Source: Manihot esculenta (taxonomy: Eukaryota > Streptophyta > Magnoliopsida > Malpighiales > Euphorbiaceae). Taken from it: a DNA stretch of 64,000 nucleotides. Position 1 is the stretch's first letter, and every line of letters begins with the position of its first letter. A program made the translations under genes and the position numbers. The stretch spans positions 32,916,716-32,980,715 of the forward strand of contig NC_035176.2 of NCBI RefSeq assembly GCF_001659605.2. The letters are read 5' to 3'. Below are positions 25,435 to 37,760 of this stretch, piece after piece. Below the pieces are notes generated by a model, which searched no databases, was not told the DNA's origin, and worked only from the letters and a program-made list of their open reading frames with translations.

Positions 25435-27537
25435 CTAGCTCTGGGTAACAGGGAGGTACGTGCCTTCTGCTGCCAGCCAAATGTTATCAGCACGCTTTTC
25501 GCGGACACCGCAAACCTAAATGAGCATAGATATTAGCAAACATAAAGAAGCGCTACCAATGAGATCAAAAACTAAGCAGCAGCATAATGTTGGTACTGCA
25601 ACTGTTTCCATGACAACCATTCACCGCCTTGTGAGAGAATACTGGGAGTTGCCATAATCAATTTTACCGCAAACTGAAACCTAGCCACCCCAGGTTAGCT
25701 AGAGTAGAGGTTTTAAGTAAGAAAAGTATACTGAACATGTGTAACACCAACAAGACGCATACACAGAGAAACACACAAAAGATACAAAATATTGGCTCCA
25801 AGGCCATTTTTTATCCTCCTTCAAACTTTCTTAATATGACTAATAGTAAGCAGTGTGCTTCCTCACCTCTTGCTGCCCTCCAGCTATCCGTTGGTATTTC
25901 TTGTCATGACTGTGCAGGTAGCCATCAGTGTCAACATGTTGCAGCCGAATCCTTTGATCTTGCTTCCAAATCTTCCCACTTCCTTCAATCAGAACCCTGA
26001 AAAAAGAGCCCAACATGAACTGCCACACCATAACAGGATTGAAGATAGTGAGACAAGTGAAGGATTTTTTAAGTCATACCTCCAGTAATCCCCAGTGTCA
26101 GATTCATTTTCTCCTCCAAAGCAGCTAACCTACACCCAGACAAGTGTTTGGCTTGTATTGTCAGTACAATCAACAGCTTCCAAAGCTGTAAGCCCACAAA
26201 AGACAGCTTTTCAACACTGAAGTAAGATTTTTATTGCACAGTCCATGGATTATCAATAGCAACAGCATGTATAAAACCAGCTCCCTTGTTTATAAAGCCA
26301 ACTCACCTTTCACCACAGACTTCTCAATACAACATAGTACAGTTTCAAGTCAAGCTAATGATTGGTCTGAAAGGATAGATGCACCACAATAAAAGCAAAT
26401 TCCAAAAGGAAAATGCTAAGTTCAGGGGAAAAGAAAACTCTACCTAAAGATCATTGAAACATGTCTTGATATCAATACTCAAAATGAAATATGACATCCA
26501 TTCCGTTTATGGGTACAATAGTCTTTGCGGAATAATCATGTCATGATTTCTTCGAGGTCATTGAGCATATATAATATTGGGGAAGCTTTCAACTATGTTA
26601 TACGCATACACCAAGGCAAGTAGTATTCTTTGTCAACTTACACTCAAAGGATATATTTTAGATTTAACATATTATGAAGCGCGGAGAATTAGGAGCAGAA
26701 AAGTAAGACTGGTACTAACCTCCATGTTGCCTGATATTGGTGATAAATGCAAATGGCTATGCAGCCATTTCCTAGTTCTCATGTGTTGCAGGCGTATGAT
26801 TGTCCCAGTTTTGATGGCATCACCTTGTTTGGCATCTGTGCCTAGTTGAGGCCTAACAATCTATGAAAAGAAATGCCTTTTCAGATCTACAGCAACTTGC
26901 TAACGATAACCAGTCTTTTTAGGAAGAAATTATAAGTTCAATTAAATTTAGCAACTCCACGTTTCTAGAGCATGCATTCAAAAATTTACGGAAAAATTTT
27001 GTGTGCCAATCAACCACATCCTCAAAACTAGCTAACTACTATAAGGAACCAAATGAATGTTTAGAACACTGTAGAAGCGAAATAGATAACCACTAACTCA
27101 ATTTGAACAACCGTTAACTTCCTAGTAATTCAACCTAATTCCAGCTACAATGTTAATAAAATAGAAGAGAGTTACCCAATAGCTATTGGAATCATCAACA
27201 CCAGGGAATCCTGTAACAGATTGCTGCCCACTACCAGAGCCATATGGCACTTCGTGGGAATGAAGCCGAAATTTTGTCCTCTCATGCATCAGCTTGAGAA
27301 CTGTTCCATATGTGATCTGAACAAAAATAAAAAAACTACAGCACTTGAAATCTAAAGGTTACATTTTCTTAATTGATTTTATTAAAACAATTAGGGTATT
27401 AGGTGATAGTGAAATAAGAAAGGAACCTTGACGCCTTCAGAGGGGGAGGAAGAGGCGGAGGCGGAGGAAAAGGGGCCCTGTTCAAAATCAAGATTGAGGA
27501 AGAGGAAGATTGAGAGACCAAAGAAGGCGAGAGCCAT
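25435..27537 (-). CDS. SDF2: Stromal cell-derived factor 2-like protein (SDF2), MIR-domain ER protein
   Basis: There are six coding exons on the minus strand: 27537-27427, 27316-27176, 26860-26720, 26129-26080, 25996-25867 and 25515-25435. All junctions are in phase and the product is 217 aa, against 218 in Arabidopsis as I recall it. Residues 1-20 (MALAFFGLSIFLFLNLDFEQ) form a signal peptide. Three MIR repeats follow, with motifs KFRLHSHEVPYGSGSGQQSV, RLQHMRTRKWLHSHL and RLQHVDTDGYLHSHDKKYQR. SDF2 is a soluble ER-lumen protein, and in Arabidopsis it is linked to the unfolded-protein response and to biogenesis of surface receptors such as EFR. The start at 27537 is the first ATG. The frame stays open upstream to about 27727 but contains no ATG (27690 is GTG). 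Confidence 0.96.
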
Positions 27538-27699
27538 AGCGAAAAGCAACCCAATGAACCAATTCTGCTGCCAGAAAGGTATCGGTTCTCTATAAACGAT
27601 TCTCGTGGGAGTAGCCCTTGGAGGCGAGGAGGAGTGCGATGACGAAGAGAGCTTCCTTCGAGAAGGGGGTTGTGGAGCTGAAGGAGCCACGGTTAGGGT

Positions 27700-29216
27700 T
27701 CTACTGTTACTGTTGATCTGTGAATTTTAGTTCTGATCTTTTTTCTTTTTTGTCAAAGACTTTTAGCTCTGATCAGAGAAGCAGATGAGAGCTCAATGGA
27801 GGGTTTCGCTTCGACATTCAACATCGAACACGTTCCCTGACACTGTTATGACCAATAGGAAGGTTACAGATGGGCTTTGTGCGACGTGGAAATTTTTATT
27901 TGAGATGACTCGGCCTTGACTTTGAGAGGTCGTGTTTGGGTGCAATGGAATAATAGGAGAAAATAATTGTTATTGAGAAGATACCGAGAGGAACTTTCCC
28001 TCAAGAAAGAAATAGAAAGAAGGAAAGAGAGAACTAGCTAAGGTAGTAAGGGTTGTTTTCTGGATTCTTTGTGGTGGTTCTCTTATGCTTAGTGGTGGAG
28101 GAATCATAGATTGTTTTCCTCTACCTCTTTTCATTTTTGGATTGTTTCTCTCTTTTTCTTTATGATCCATATTATGATTAAGGTTTTCTTTTATCAATCA
28201 GTCTTATTTTTCTATTACTGAAATCCTAGAATGTTATTCGTTTTGATCAAGAGTTTTTCTTTATATAGTTGATAATGACGCATATAGATTAATCTCTGAT
28301 TTTTTTTGATAAATAGAGTATTTATGATTGTGAGGTTGAAGTTGTTACACTCGTGGAGGTGCATCAGTTAATATTAGGTGTCATTTTATTTTTATTACTT
28401 ATTTTTTTCAATTAATGGTAGCATGTAATTTTTAAACGATAATGCAAAGTTATTTTTTTTTATGGTGGTTGGATGATCGCTATTTTTAAATTATTTAGCA
28501 GCAGAGAGACAATTTCGAACATTTCAATTTTTTTTTTATGAGGGGCAGTTTGTGGATTGGACCTTTTTGAGTTGCTGATGATACTATCATTGATTGAGTT
28601 TTAGAGTCCGAATAAATTAACTTATTTGTGGATTGAGTTATTTTAGTTTAATTTTAGGATCGAGTAAATGTGTTATTGGGTCGTGCATTCAATCATTTGT
28701 TGTACTCTCTGCCTACATAGAATTTGCAAAAATACAATCTATAATGGCTTTATAAAAAAATAAAATTTAAGATTGAATTTTTGAAAAACGAAAAGAAAAA
28801 GAAAAGAGAAAATAAGCCAAACGGCACGTTATTAGCCATGCATGTTTACAGAAGCGGTGAAAGACAAGCAATTATATAATAATACAGCAGTTGTAACAGG
28901 TAGATAATCACACATGTACGATGAATTATTAAGAATTAATTAATAAATAAATATATATAATAATTAAAAAATATTTATAAAAAAAAAAAAAAAAAAAACT
29001 ATTTTTACACGCATACCCTTTCTCCCATATATTATAACCGTTTTATTCTATAAGTTCCGGTGGAAGTCCTCAAATTTTTATTGACCAGTACCAATAAATG
29101 ATCAAAGCCGACAAGTGTGGCTCTTTTACACTAGTCCAAGCTCCACCCAGCAGCGACCATTATCTTGTCTTGTCCCTTCCTTGACAGGAACCAGCAAAAG
29201 AGTTTACTAGCAAGAA
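27700..29216. other. Intergenic region between divergent SDF2 and GAPN
   Basis: The two genes are divergently transcribed, about 1.68 kb apart ATG to ATG, so promoters of both should lie here. CATATATTATAACC at about 29026 could serve as the GAPN TATA region. A poly(A) run lies at 28980-28998. A minus-strand open frame at 27970-28197 is Lys- and Ser-rich and not recognisable. No gene is supported. Confidence 0.5.
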
Positions 29217-32200
29217 ATGGCTGGAAGTGGAGTTTTTAGTGACATAGTTGATGGAGATGATGTCTATAAATTGTACGCAGATGCCGAGTGGAAGAAGTCT
29301 TCTTCTGGAAAATCAGTTCCCATCATCAATCCCACCACCAGAAAGACCCAGTTTAAGGTCCAAGGTAAATACCCTTTATCTAATTCTTGTTCAACTCTGT
29401 GAAGTCCTTGCCGACGATGATAATTTTATAATTTCTCCCTGGGATGAGTTGATTTGGTTGTGTGGTTTTCTACTGTTAATCAGATCGATGGGTTGATTTC
29501 ACTGACTTGTGTTGGTGTCATATTTTCCAACTTGAACTAAATTTGGAGCAGCTTGTACTCAAGAAGAGGTGAATAAGATCATAGAAACAGCAAAAACAGC
29601 TCAGAAATCATGGGCAAAGACTCCACTGTGGAAAAGGGCAGAATTGCTTCACAAAGCAGCAGCAATCTTGAAAGAGCACAAAGCCCCCATTGCAGAGTGC
29701 CTAGTCAAAGAGATTGCAAAACCAGCTAAAGATGCAGTGACTGAAGTATGTAGGACAAAGACTTTCACTTCTTTTTAGAATTTTTTTCTTTCTTGCTTTA
29801 ACTCACAACTTAATACCTTTCAACATTTTTAGAAGTTTTGTTATTGCTTGAAAGAGCCAATAAATTCTTAATGATATCTTAAGTACTAAATTTGCTTTGC
29901 ACATAGGTGGTGAGATCTGGGGATTTGGTGTCGTATTGTGCTGAAGAAGGGGTTAGGATTCTTGGAGAAGGGAAGTTTCTGGTGTCTGATAGTTTTCCTG
30001 GAAATGAAAGAACCAAGTACTGCCTAACTTCAAAGGTAATTTCACTCCTTCCTTTGTTTTTTGGAAAGTGGAAACTTGGTTACTCTGTCGTCCGGACAAG
30101 TGGGGTTGCAGCTGCCTAAATTTCATTTAAATTTGTTTTGTTCAAGTGGATTAGCTTCCGCCCACCGATACAAGAACTTTTTTTTTCCCCTCAGTTGTCT
30201 CTGTCATCACTCATCACAAACGTAAAAATCAAGCTCTTTACAAATTTTCTAAGGAATATTAAAACATGCAAGGAATATCCACATGGACAGGCTGTGATTG
30301 TATCTGGTGAAATGATGTATTTCCATGGACAGGCTCACATGATGTCCCTGTTCTTCTCCCTTGTTGGGAAGGGACATTTTCTATGAGGATATTCCACATG
30401 AATAAATCTGCGTGCTGGTTTATCATTTTTATAGTCCCTTGCTTTTCAGTCAATTAATTTTCGGTTTCATATCCTAATCTTTGCCTCAATTCTCATAAAT
30501 ATTACATATCCTGCCTTAATAACATTCCTCTCTAGGTCCTAGTTAGGTTGAACTATAGCATTTAAATTTGTTTAGCAATTAGTCCTTCAATTGCAACATT
30601 GTAAGACAGATTCGTATGAATGCGAAATAAAAAATTTAAAGCAAATAAGTTTCAGGAGAAACTTTTTAGTTTAGCAGGAAATTGTGGCCTTTTTCTTTAC
30701 TATTTATTGGTTAATATCTAATATGTTCATTTTAGATTTTGTGAAATGCTTCCTCACGTCTGTGTCCCTTCTGATTTATTTAGATTAGCGGGCCAACTAT
30801 GTGAATGTAGTTGGCCTTCAACTCTTTGCTTTGGGGGAGGCGGGTGGAGGTAGCAAATCCAAACAACACATATACATATGTATAAATTTTGGTCTGTTGG
30901 TCTGTCTAGTTGTTATAGTTATTTTGTCTTGCTATGATTTTTGGGTGGAGTACTGGATTATGGGGCTAAAAGGGTAGCACATGGTGGTTTGCATAAATAT
31001 GTTACATTCAAGTATCGTCTTTTCAGTAATTTCCATTACCGCTGGCCAATTGAGAAAGCAGATGCCCATGTTTCATTGAAGTTCTTTGTTCTTTGATGCA
31101 TGGTTTTAAATAAAGTAACGTAATTGTCGTTATTTATAGGTTTTTCATTTTTAACCCTCCCGTTACCGTTACACTCATTATTGAAAAGGCAAGAAAAATT
31201 TGTAAGGGCTGTTATTTACCCTTAAGTAATAGTAAAGGTCTATCACCTTTTTTTTCTTTTAAAACCATATGGGGCAACAACTCATTTTCTTTTTTCTTAT
31301 TTTTTTAGATTGGAAAGATTTATTCCGGTGTATCTCACTTTTCTCAAATTTTTATCAAAATTTAACTATCTACAGGTGTCTCATTTCTTTTCTCTCAAGT
31401 TAAGATCATCTACTACCTCTTAATTCTACTCATCTTTACTTTATAAATTTAGGTTATCTTTTTTTTGTCATTTTTTTTAACTTATTTGTTAAAGAAAATA
31501 ATATTGGATGCCAAGTTCTTTTTGTTAAGTTTAGAGTATGAAGAATTATTCTTTACCATCTTTGGTATCTATAGTGTTATTTTAGCTATAAATAATTATT
31601 ATTAACTTTGTCTAACAATGGTTGAATATCTTTATTTGATGTATTAATACTTATTATTTGATTAGGCATTTTAGTTATATTCATAACTTTAAATATCTTT
31701 TCATTTCATGAGTTCTGCTATTTTTATTTTTTTTTACATTTGTGTAGCGATGGGCCATTACCATTACTGCTGTTATAGGCCTGTTTCCATTACCTGTGAT
31801 CGCAACCACGATTTAGATCCCTGCTTTGATGGCTTTAACTAGAGCTAGTAATATGCCTTGTTCCCCCTCTTTGGGACTAGAAAACTTTCTCTTAGTTTGT
31901 ATCATTATGCAACTCTCATATATGTAATGTGTGTTACTTGGACTGGCTTTTGATTGCAGATTCCACTAGGGGTGGTTCTAGCAATCCCCCCCTTCAACTA
32001 TCCCGTGAATCTTGCCGTGTCAAAAATTGCTCCTGCATTAATTGCTGGAAACTCCTTGGTCCTTAAGCCACCAACCCAGGTATGTGTCAGTTTATTCCAT
32101 TGATAACCATAGATATATTACTTTTCTTATTATTATTTCCTAGTCTCCAAGGGACCTTCAAGTACATTAAATTAAAATCTGGTGTCAAATTATAGCATAA

Positions 32201-34317
32201 GCTTCTGTTCCGCTTCCCTGTAGGGTGCTGTAGCTGCAATTCACATGATCCATTGCTTTCACTTGGCTGGTTTTCCCAAGGGCCTCATTAGTTGTGTTAC
32301 TGGAAAGGGTTCAGAGATTGGTGACTTCCTCACAATGCATCCTGGGGTCAACTGCATAAGGTGATACTTCGGCCTCTTGAAAACGTATTGTTCTCGTAAA
32401 TTTTCCCTTTCTCTTATTTGTCCTTATTGTATGATTTATTTGATTCTGAATCTGGTTCTGCTCTGCCTCAGTACACGTGGTTGTATATCATAAGACATAA
32501 GAAGAGACATTTCTAAAGTTGAAAATTATATCATCGCTTTTTAGGAGTCAAAGAGCAACTTCTCTCAAGTCCTAACAGATGAGCACTCTTGTTCAGCTTC
32601 ACAGGTGGAGACACTGGAATAGCAATCTCAAAGAAGGCAGGCATGATCCCTCTTCAGATGGAATTGGGTGGTAAAGATGCTTGTATCATTTTAGAAGATG
32701 CTGATTTGGATTTAGCTGCAGCAAATATCGTCAAAGGAGGCTTCTCATACAGGTTGAAATAAAGGATTTTTTGTCAAGTAGATTACTCTTTGAAATTTCA
32801 CCAGTTAAATTCCTGACCAAGAAACCTGTACAAAAAGTCTCTAATCTTGCCCGCCAAAATTGTTATTCTTGCATGGCAAAGTTTTCCGTTATTGTATGTA
32901 TCCTAACAGTTTCAAACCATGATAAACATCAGTGGTCAAAGGTGCACAGCCGTCAAGGTTGTTCTAGTTATGGAATCCGTTGCTGATATCCTTGTCGAGA
33001 AAGTTAAATCCAAAGTCTCGAAACTGACAGTTGGACCACCTGAGGACGACTGCGACATTACTCCAGTTGTTACAGAGTCGTCAGCAAATTTTATTGAAGG
33101 GTTAATAATGGATGCCAAGCAAAAAGGAGCAACTTTCTGTCAAGAGTACAGGAGAGAGGGCAATCTAATATGGCCATTATTGTTAGATAATGTTCGACCT
33201 GATATGAGAATAGCATGGGAAGAGCCCTTTGGTCCAGTTTTACCGGTTATAAGAATAAACTCTGTCGAAGAGGGAATCCACCATTGTAATGCTAGCAATT
33301 TTGGTCTTCAGGTATCACATTGTTCAACCATAGTGTCTCTAATTTCAAATGGATACTCACACCTCTTTCCATTTTTTTGGCCATTTGGAGTTAAGAACTC
33401 TTTTTAATTCTAATGGTTTATTTCACTTTACATTTGTTTTAAGCTTATTTGCTAGGCAATAAGAAATTGGTAACGAAGCTGTTGCATTGTCACAGGGATG
33501 TGTCTTTACAAGAGATATAAACAAAGCAATGTTGATCAGTGATGCTATGGAGACAGGAACAGTTCAGATCAATTCAGCGCCAGCTCGTGGACCCGATCAT
33601 TTTCCATTCCAGGTGAATTTTTCTGTGGTGTTGAATTTTTACAGATGGATCTTTATTGTTCACTCTTTCCAGGTTAGATATAGCAATCACAATGAAATAA
33701 TTACATTGCTTTAAATTTCATAGAGCAACTGGATCTGGATGTCAATCTTATCTTTTCAGTGCAAGATGTTAAATTTTCGAGTTGGTAAACAACTGTACAT
33801 AGCTTGGCAGATTGATATGGCATACAACTGTGCATAGTTTGGCATATTGATATTGCATATACTTTAGCCAATCTTCACAAGCAACCACGAGTACGCCTGG
33901 CCACGGTGTGATTTGAATCTAATACTGGCCTGATTTGAATTGGGTTTGGACCGTGACAGAATTGATCAAATTGAATTGAACCAGGACTAAGGTCCAGGAG
34001 ACCTTGCAGTTCACTCCCACTTCTCTTCCCCCTAAACTGCATAACTAAAACACGTCTATTCAGCTTGGAACTAACCCCCTAGGCCTTTTAACGTTCATTC
34101 CATTTATCACCCCCTGAACCTCATTTGAAGAAAATCTGCAGAACAGGAAATCAGTTCAATGTATTATTATTGTTCATTACAAAATTCCATTGCATTTGTG
34201 CAGGGTATCAAAGACAGCGGAATCGGCTCTCAGGGGATAACTAATAGCATCAACATGATGACAAAGGTCAAGACTACTGTGATCAACTTACCCACCCCTT
34301 CTTACACTATGGGTTGA
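29217..34317 (+). CDS. GAPN: NADP-dependent non-phosphorylating glyceraldehyde-3-phosphate dehydrogenase
   Basis: There are nine coding exons: 29217-29364, 29552-29745, 29907-30035, 31960-32079, 32224-32360, 32597-32752, 32933-33311, 33496-33612 and 34204-34317. The product is 497 aa, against about 496 in pea and Arabidopsis (ALDH11A3). The enzyme oxidises D-glyceraldehyde-3-phosphate directly to 3-phosphoglycerate in the cytosol and makes NADPH without ATP. Visible aldehyde-dehydrogenase motifs are [31 protein letters not shown] (nucleotide-binding Lys), the FTGGDTGI turn, MELGGKDAC with the general-base Glu near residue 265, GQRCTAVKV with the catalytic Cys near residue 299, and [10 protein letters not shown]. 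There is no transit peptide. Intron 3 is large (about 1.9 kb) and holds no clear gene. An AATAAA at 34364 may serve polyadenylation. Confidence 0.97.
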
Positions 34318-34679
34318 TGAGCAATCCTTATCTAGATTTGATCTATGATAGATTAAGAACATAAATAAATGAATCCTCTTTACTTTCATGTGTGAGTCCC
34401 ATCACTTGTTAGTATTCCGAGTCCATTAGGGACTGGCGCTAGATAAGTTTGTCCCAGGGGTTTATATGCATTTGTAGCTAAATAAGATTGTGTATTGGAG
34501 TTTAATTATGTATCTATCCATTTCAGAGTGCTGGTTTGGTTAGCCTTTGGGCCAAAATAAGTTATATACACGCTGCATCTTTTAGCTGGCTTGTCTAATC
34601 AAAGAGCTGAGAGGGAGCTTTCGTGTTTCACTTGTATCTTGATTGCAGTTTTAGTGAGAAGATACCGCTGAAAAAAAAT

Positions 34680-35580
34680 AAATAATTTAGAAAAAAAAAA
34701 ACTATTTTTCCCATTTAAAAATAATAATTATTATTAAACATGTCAATCACTCAACTCAACCCAACCCAACCCAAACACAGAAACCAAACAAAAGTAATCA
34801 ACCAACTCAACCCCAACTCAAACAAATCAAACCAAATAAACCAGTAGCCACTGCCTCCTTACTCCAGCACTGCACCGATCAACAGCTCAGGCAGCAAACA
34901 ATAGTCGGAAAAGCTCTACAGAATAAACAACGGCATAACCAGAGTAGGACAAACAGAGCGAGCAGTGACCAAAGACAAATAAAAAACAAGCATGTAGCAA
35001 GCAAGGAAAGAAGCCCTTAGCGCGACCAGAAAGACCACCGACAGTAACGACCAGAGACGGAAGACGCCGCAGAGCCTAGCCAGAGCCAACAGGAGCGATA
35101 CTCACGGGACCGGATGCATCGGTGTGATTCCGAGACGACTACATTACTTCAACATAATCCCTTCCCAGTCGCGGGAAACGTAACCCTCAACGTAGGTCCA
35201 ACATGCAACTCTCTCCCAATGAAGCTAGGGAACTGAAAACAACAAAACAAAGGGCAGAAGAAAACGATACCATCTCAATGAGGGAGGAGATCGAGAAGGA
35301 CGAGACACCCAAAACAAAAAGAGACACAAAAACGAAGCCAATCCTACCAAAGATGAAAGCAAAATCAAATCAGTAATCAGACAAAACCTTAGGCCCTCCT
35401 ATCGTCCGACCTTCGACTCTTCGGTTTCCCTGTCTCCCTCTCTTTCTCTTGGGTTCCCTCCTCTTTCTCTTTCCCTGTTGCATTTTTCCATAAATTAAGA
35501 AAATATAATTATAATTAAAATAATAAATTTGTTTGTTTTCTTTTTTCTTCATATATATATATATATATATATTTTTTTTT
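34680..35580. other. GC-richer repeat-like patch downstream of GAPN
   Basis: About 34740-35470 is rich in CAA/ACC on the plus strand and breaks sharply from the A/T-rich flanks. It contains GCGACCAG, CAGAGACGG and TCGGTGTGATTCCGAGACGAC but no open frame or splice structure. Its composition and an A-rich edge (34670-34701) suggest the 5' end of an old LINE on the minus strand, but no protein domain confirms this. An (AT)n tract follows at 35551-35572. Confidence 0.3.
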
Positions 35581-36720
35581 TTTGAAATTGTTCTTCATTT
35601 ATATTTATATTGCAATAATCCATACTAAATTATTTTTAATTTTTCAAATACATAGTAAATATAATATAAGTTAAACATAGATTATTATTTTAAAATATTT
35701 TATAATTTAAGATGAGTGAAATGTAAATTTATTTATGGGTCGTAATTAGAAAATTTTAAAATAATAAAGTACAGATTTTCTTTATCATCAGTCAGTCCAC
35801 TGTCAATGCCCACCATAAGAATCTTTTGTTTTTTCTTTTTTTTTTTTTAATAAAAAAGTCCCAAGAAGCCTCTTTCGCACGAGGCTTATGAAAAATACAT
35901 AAATAAAAAAACTAAAATGTAAAAGAAATAAATGTCTTTACATAAGCAGTCGAAAAAGGAATATTACTTCATTAGTGTGTGTACAGACACACACGTGCAC
36001 ACTGTTTCAGTTATGAATGTAAAATAATTTTAAATTTAATTTAATATTTAAATTTAAAATAAAAATCTCATAATTATACGGACAATAAATATATTATTAA
36101 GTTATATGATAAGAATAAAATAATTACTTGTCTCCTCTTATTCCATCATAAAAATATTGGAAATCTAGCTAATAAAAAAATGTACTTTATGTACGTACGT
36201 ATATATATTATAGTATTATTTTAAAATCTAATATATAGTAATTAGTTAACTTCACAAATTAATTGTATAGATTTAAATAAATTTAAATAATTTTAATTAT
36301 AATTCTATAAGATTTAATTATTTTATTAATATATTGAGATAAAATTCTGTCCGGTTTGAGTTTTGAAAAATATTTCAATTAAATAAAAACATTGCATTGT
36401 ATCAAGCAAGTAAGAAAGAAAACAAAATTTTACTTTAATTTATTTGACGCCAGAATAATGTTAACGTGTTAAAATAAATAAATATTTAATTTATAATAAT
36501 GTAGTAAAAATATATATTTTTCCAAAAACGTACGTAAGAATTATAAATGTGAAAATTATCCTACTAATTTAAGTTAACTAATAATTTTAACATTTAAATA
36601 TTTAAATTCATCACAAATTATTAATATATAATTTATATTTAGTTTTATAATTCAAATATTATTTAATTTTAAATAATTTTTTTTAAAACAAAACTATTAG
36701 TTGTATTAATAAAATTTTAT
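35580..36720. other. AT-rich intergenic DNA
   Basis: I see no gene, RNA or repeat boundary in this stretch. Confidence 0.55.
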
Positions 36721-36739
36721 CAAATAAAGAGGGATATCA

Positions 36740-37760
36740 TCTCAAACAGAGAGACGATCATGTCTAATAAATTTTATAGTAAAATTATGAGCAAAATATG
36801 GGCAATTAGAGTGGTATGACGACGAACACATCTAACACAAATATCAGTTATAGAGTCCAACAAAGATTTACAATCATTCAAAATTAAATCCAATTCAGAA
36901 ATGTCTAAATATGGAGACCGAAAAATTTGAATCACACGCAAACAGTCCATAAAAATGCAGTCATTAAAAGACAAAAGTTCTGTCGCAAATAGCAAACACT
37001 GATGGAGAGCTAAAATTTCAACAATTACCGGTGTACCATTACCTTTCGAGAAACCAGAAACAACACGTTGAAATATATTCTCAGAATTTTTCACAACAAA
37101 ATCATAGCTAAGAAAATCTTGAACTTGAAACAAAACCCCATCAACTTGACAAAACTAACTGAAATTGTCCAAACTTGATACAAATCCCGGCGGAGCAGAA
37201 TTGCTAAAATCACGCAACCACAAACTTGTCGGTCTCTGGTTTCGACGAAAAGGTGCACTGAGGAAATCACTCCAACCAAACTTGATATTTTCTTTTTTCA
37301 ACCTACATGACCCAGTTTTCCACATAAATAGTAAAAAATAGTCAAATTTTTGTATTGAAACTTCACAGTAAACACAGTACCATCATCTCCAATAAATTTC
37401 TTCCATCGTTTTAAAGATTGTCAAATATCCAAATAAACTTTAATTATCTTAAGGTCCGGCGATATAGCAAGTATCTCCTTGCAAACAAGTAGAAATTCAT
37501 TGTACAATTAAGGGCCCCCATTCCTTATATCTTCAAAATCAACATTATTAAAAACCAAAGTAAATATCTTTTTGCTTCTAATTCCATAATAGATACTCCT
37601 CTAAAAAATGTCATAAATCTATCAAAAAGGTCTATATAGTTTGAAAATTGATTAGATTTTATATGAGAAACATCCCTACTATACAGAAATTATAAGTGAC
37701 GATCGGAATATTCCTGGAATTCAGGATAACAACATTTTTTTCTTTATTGATATTCAATTG
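36740..37760 (-). mobile_element. Decayed LINE-type retroelement: zinc knuckle plus RNase H-like relic
   Basis: On the minus strand the segment starts (about 37550-37290) with a peptide like plant LINE ORF1 (DUF4283/zf-CCHC_4), with SLKRW..IGDDG and then FQYKNL..FYYLCGKLGH. It continues at 37133-36774 with an RNase H-like region: PVIVEILALHQCLLFATELL, then FMDCLRVIQIF and LNDCKSLLDSI, ending VRCVRRHTTLIAH, where active members have VRRxANxxAH. The reverse transcriptase expected between them is missing. Stops and substitutions show that it is dead. It is one of many such internally deleted copies in plant genomes. Confidence 0.7.

Noticed and set aside
27538..27690. SDF2 start at 27690
   Set aside because: The codon there is GTG. 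The first ATG (27537) gives a proper signal peptide and the family length.
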